Assembly (NCBI GenBank): GCA_034687125.1 | Contig: JAQGBZ010000158.1 | Coordinates: 1-64,000 of the forward strand | Reading direction: 5' to 3' | Source of the DNA: Neelides folsomi | Taxonomy: Eukaryota > Arthropoda > Collembola > Neelipleona > Neelidae | DNA: 64,000 bases | Shown: in pieces, positions 62,701 to 64,000 of the stretch | Layout: each line of letters opens with the position of its first letter | How positions within the stretch are numbered: position 1 is the first letter of the stretch | Translations under genes and position numbers: made by a program | The notes under the pieces: generated by a model | Database searches by the model: none | The model's input: the letters and a program-made list of their open reading frames with translations, nothing else | What the model was told of the DNA's origin: nothing

Positions 62701-64000
62701 TTCATTAAATTTAACTCCCATGGATTTCTCAGCCTCGGATTTAATCCCAGTTTTGGATTCAGTCTTGGGTTGAATGATTTCAGGTTTCTCTGACTTAACC
62801 AATTTGACTTCATTGGTCATTCCTATCATCACTCCCGGATTTTCAATTCGACTTGGAGGTTCTTTATTCGCTTGTTTGATGCTCCGAGTCAAATGGAGTC
62901 TTTTCTTCTTAGCTGCATTTTCTTTAAACTCTTCCAATTCAATTTCCGCAACTAATTTTTCCTCCTCAGTTTTAGCCTTCATTAGTTTTAATCTAAGTGT
63001 CAAAAACATTTTCTTTCCTGCGGCTTCTTCTTCTTCTGACTTCAACAATTCAACTTCTTCATTTAAATCCTCAGCTTCTTTTTTAATGACCTTTTTCTCC
63101 CATACCATCAACGGGGCCATTTCGACATCTTCGTCCTCTTTCACTTCAGTCTTCACCTTGACTTCGTTCTTGACAACAACTCCCTCAGCAACAGACATCT
63201 GGTCCTTAGCAACAGACTGATCCTTAGCAACAGACTGATCCTTAGCAACAGCCTCATTAGATGATTTGGCAGCAATTTCTTTTCCCCTAGCAATAATTGC
63301 CTTAGCCACAGGGTTCATTGATCCAGAAGTGTCTCCAGAGGACGACGAAGAAGGTGATTTGTTCCTTCCCCTCACATGGATCTTCATCTTGATCTTGTCA
63401 GTTTTCAATTTAACGCCTTCTTCTGCCATCATTCTCATCCTCGCCGTCATTCCATCCTTTCCATCTTCTCCGCTCTCGGTGAGGATCTTGGGACGTTTCT
63501 TTTTAAGAATCCTTTGACGACGTTTACGCTTATGAGAAAATTCCACGAGATCTTCATAATCAGAAATCTCCCCTTCGTCCCGTTCTTCTTTTTCCTTCTT
63601 TATGTCTTTGACTTCCTTCTTAACATTTTCCTCCATTCCTTTTTCTTCTTTGACAGCTTTTTCATTCTTTCTAACTTTTTCATCTTTTTCTCTCTTTTCC
63701 ACTTTTACATCTTTTTCAGTCTTTTCAACTTTTACATTGTCACTATATTGAAGTTCCTCTCCAGGAAAAATTCTCTTCTTTTTCTCATTCTTCTCTTTTT
63801 TCTTCTCATTCACTTTGTCTGACTCAGCTTGAGGATTTTGGTTCTTCCGAGGTCGTCCTCGTCCACGTCCTTTCCCGCTCCCCTCCTTCACATTTTTCAC
63901 TCCGCTCACAACCTCAACTTCCTTTTTGACCTCTTTAACCTTTTTCACTTCCGCAATCATTTCAACTTCTCTATCAACATCTCGAATCATTCGAACTTCA
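59785..64000 (-). CDS. Large charged nuclear-type protein, 5' end beyond the window
   Basis: Seven exons on the minus strand: 62174-64000 (partial), 61565-61775, 61257-61443, 60741-60920, 60473-60652, 60229-60336 and 59785-60113. They give at least 1003 residues after an in-frame ATG at 63990, and the frame stays open to the edge. The first 600 residues are disordered, Lys/Glu-rich (KEKE-type), with an AT-hook-like GRGRPRK, three VAKDQ units in tandem and a long Ser tract. The next 370 or so residues look like a helical-repeat domain (GQKLVNIIRRFGEIYHD, LMGRFYGALCRLNQDPKFAV, GTSLIFGFICAYPEPLTVL, LIYFLTNPPTNSKSGTIGEL). The tail is very basic (RKYKKKKKGKK, LRGRYKPTGETQPTPRQLA). A chromatin or RNA-associated role is plausible. 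I do not recognise the family, and none of these parts has an enzymatic motif. Confidence 0.8.
61821..62055. mobile_element. 235-bp mariner-type MITE with TA flanks
   Basis: The termini are inverted repeats beginning tcagatcataccaaattatg at both ends, and the match continues about 15 more bases with a small gap. TA dinucleotides flank both ends (61819-61820 and 62056-62057). The centre is AT-rich with no frame. It lies in the first visible intron of the large minus-strand gene. Confidence 0.85.

Noticed and set aside
62774-63822. Several long plus-strand ORFs rich in Phe, Leu and Ser
   Set aside because: They are antisense shadows of the Lys/Glu-rich coding exon of the large minus-strand gene.

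Overview
This is eukaryotic nuclear DNA from an AT-rich, compact genome. Nearly every gene is split by short introns of roughly 60-200 bases with GT-AG borders. Two chitin-type family-20 hexosaminidases, a TCAGT-type initiator and small insect-like gene sizes point to an arthropod. A basal hexapod such as a springtail would fit, but that is inference. There are no operons, rRNAs, tRNAs or CRISPR arrays that I can see.

Layout from left to right, with exon junctions worked out by hand from reading frame and splice signals: a C15orf40/UPF0235 homologue (436-1212,+); a peroxisomal half-ABC transporter of the ABCD3/PMP70 type (2281-5213,+); an ELOVL6-like fatty-acid elongase (5692-7926,+); an SLC26A11-like anion transporter (9673-13438,+); a 6.3 kb gene-poor stretch with GC-rich islands; a musculin/TCF21-type bHLH factor (19790-20900,+); two divergent GH20 beta-N-acetylhexosaminidase paralogues (21916-24670,- and 27236-30953,+); an unrecognised 123-residue coiled-coil protein (31416-32238,-); Mediator subunit MED10 (33114-33804,-); a penta-EF-hand protein of the peflin group (34212-35225,+); a 3.5 kb gene-free stretch; a villin with six gelsolin repeats and a headpiece (38729-45553,+); a C6orf89-type type II membrane protein (46471-48280,+); a bifunctional peptidylglycine alpha-amidating monooxygenase (49448-53250,+); an LMBR1/Lilipod-type multipass protein (54972-57843,+); and a large charged nuclear-type protein that runs off the right edge (59785-64000,-).

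The genes are mostly unrelated housekeeping, metabolic and developmental genes. Loose functional links are lipid metabolism on the left (ABCD3 and ELOVL6), chitin/glycan turnover (the GH20 pair) and actin bundling (villin). Repeats and small mobile elements sit mainly in introns and spacers. They include a 492-bp inverted-repeat element with a 7-bp target duplication inside the elongase gene, two short TA-flanked mariner-type MITEs, two further inverted-repeat elements, a retrotransposon ORF1-like relic inside villin, and two intronic minisatellites.

The points most worth following are: the GH20 copy at 27236-30953 carries Asp-Asp where the family normally has the catalytic Asp-Glu pair; the bHLH gene needs a GC-AG intron; and GC-rich islands at 14.4-17.2 kb hold unassigned open frames. 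I did not find a convincing new multi-gene system.
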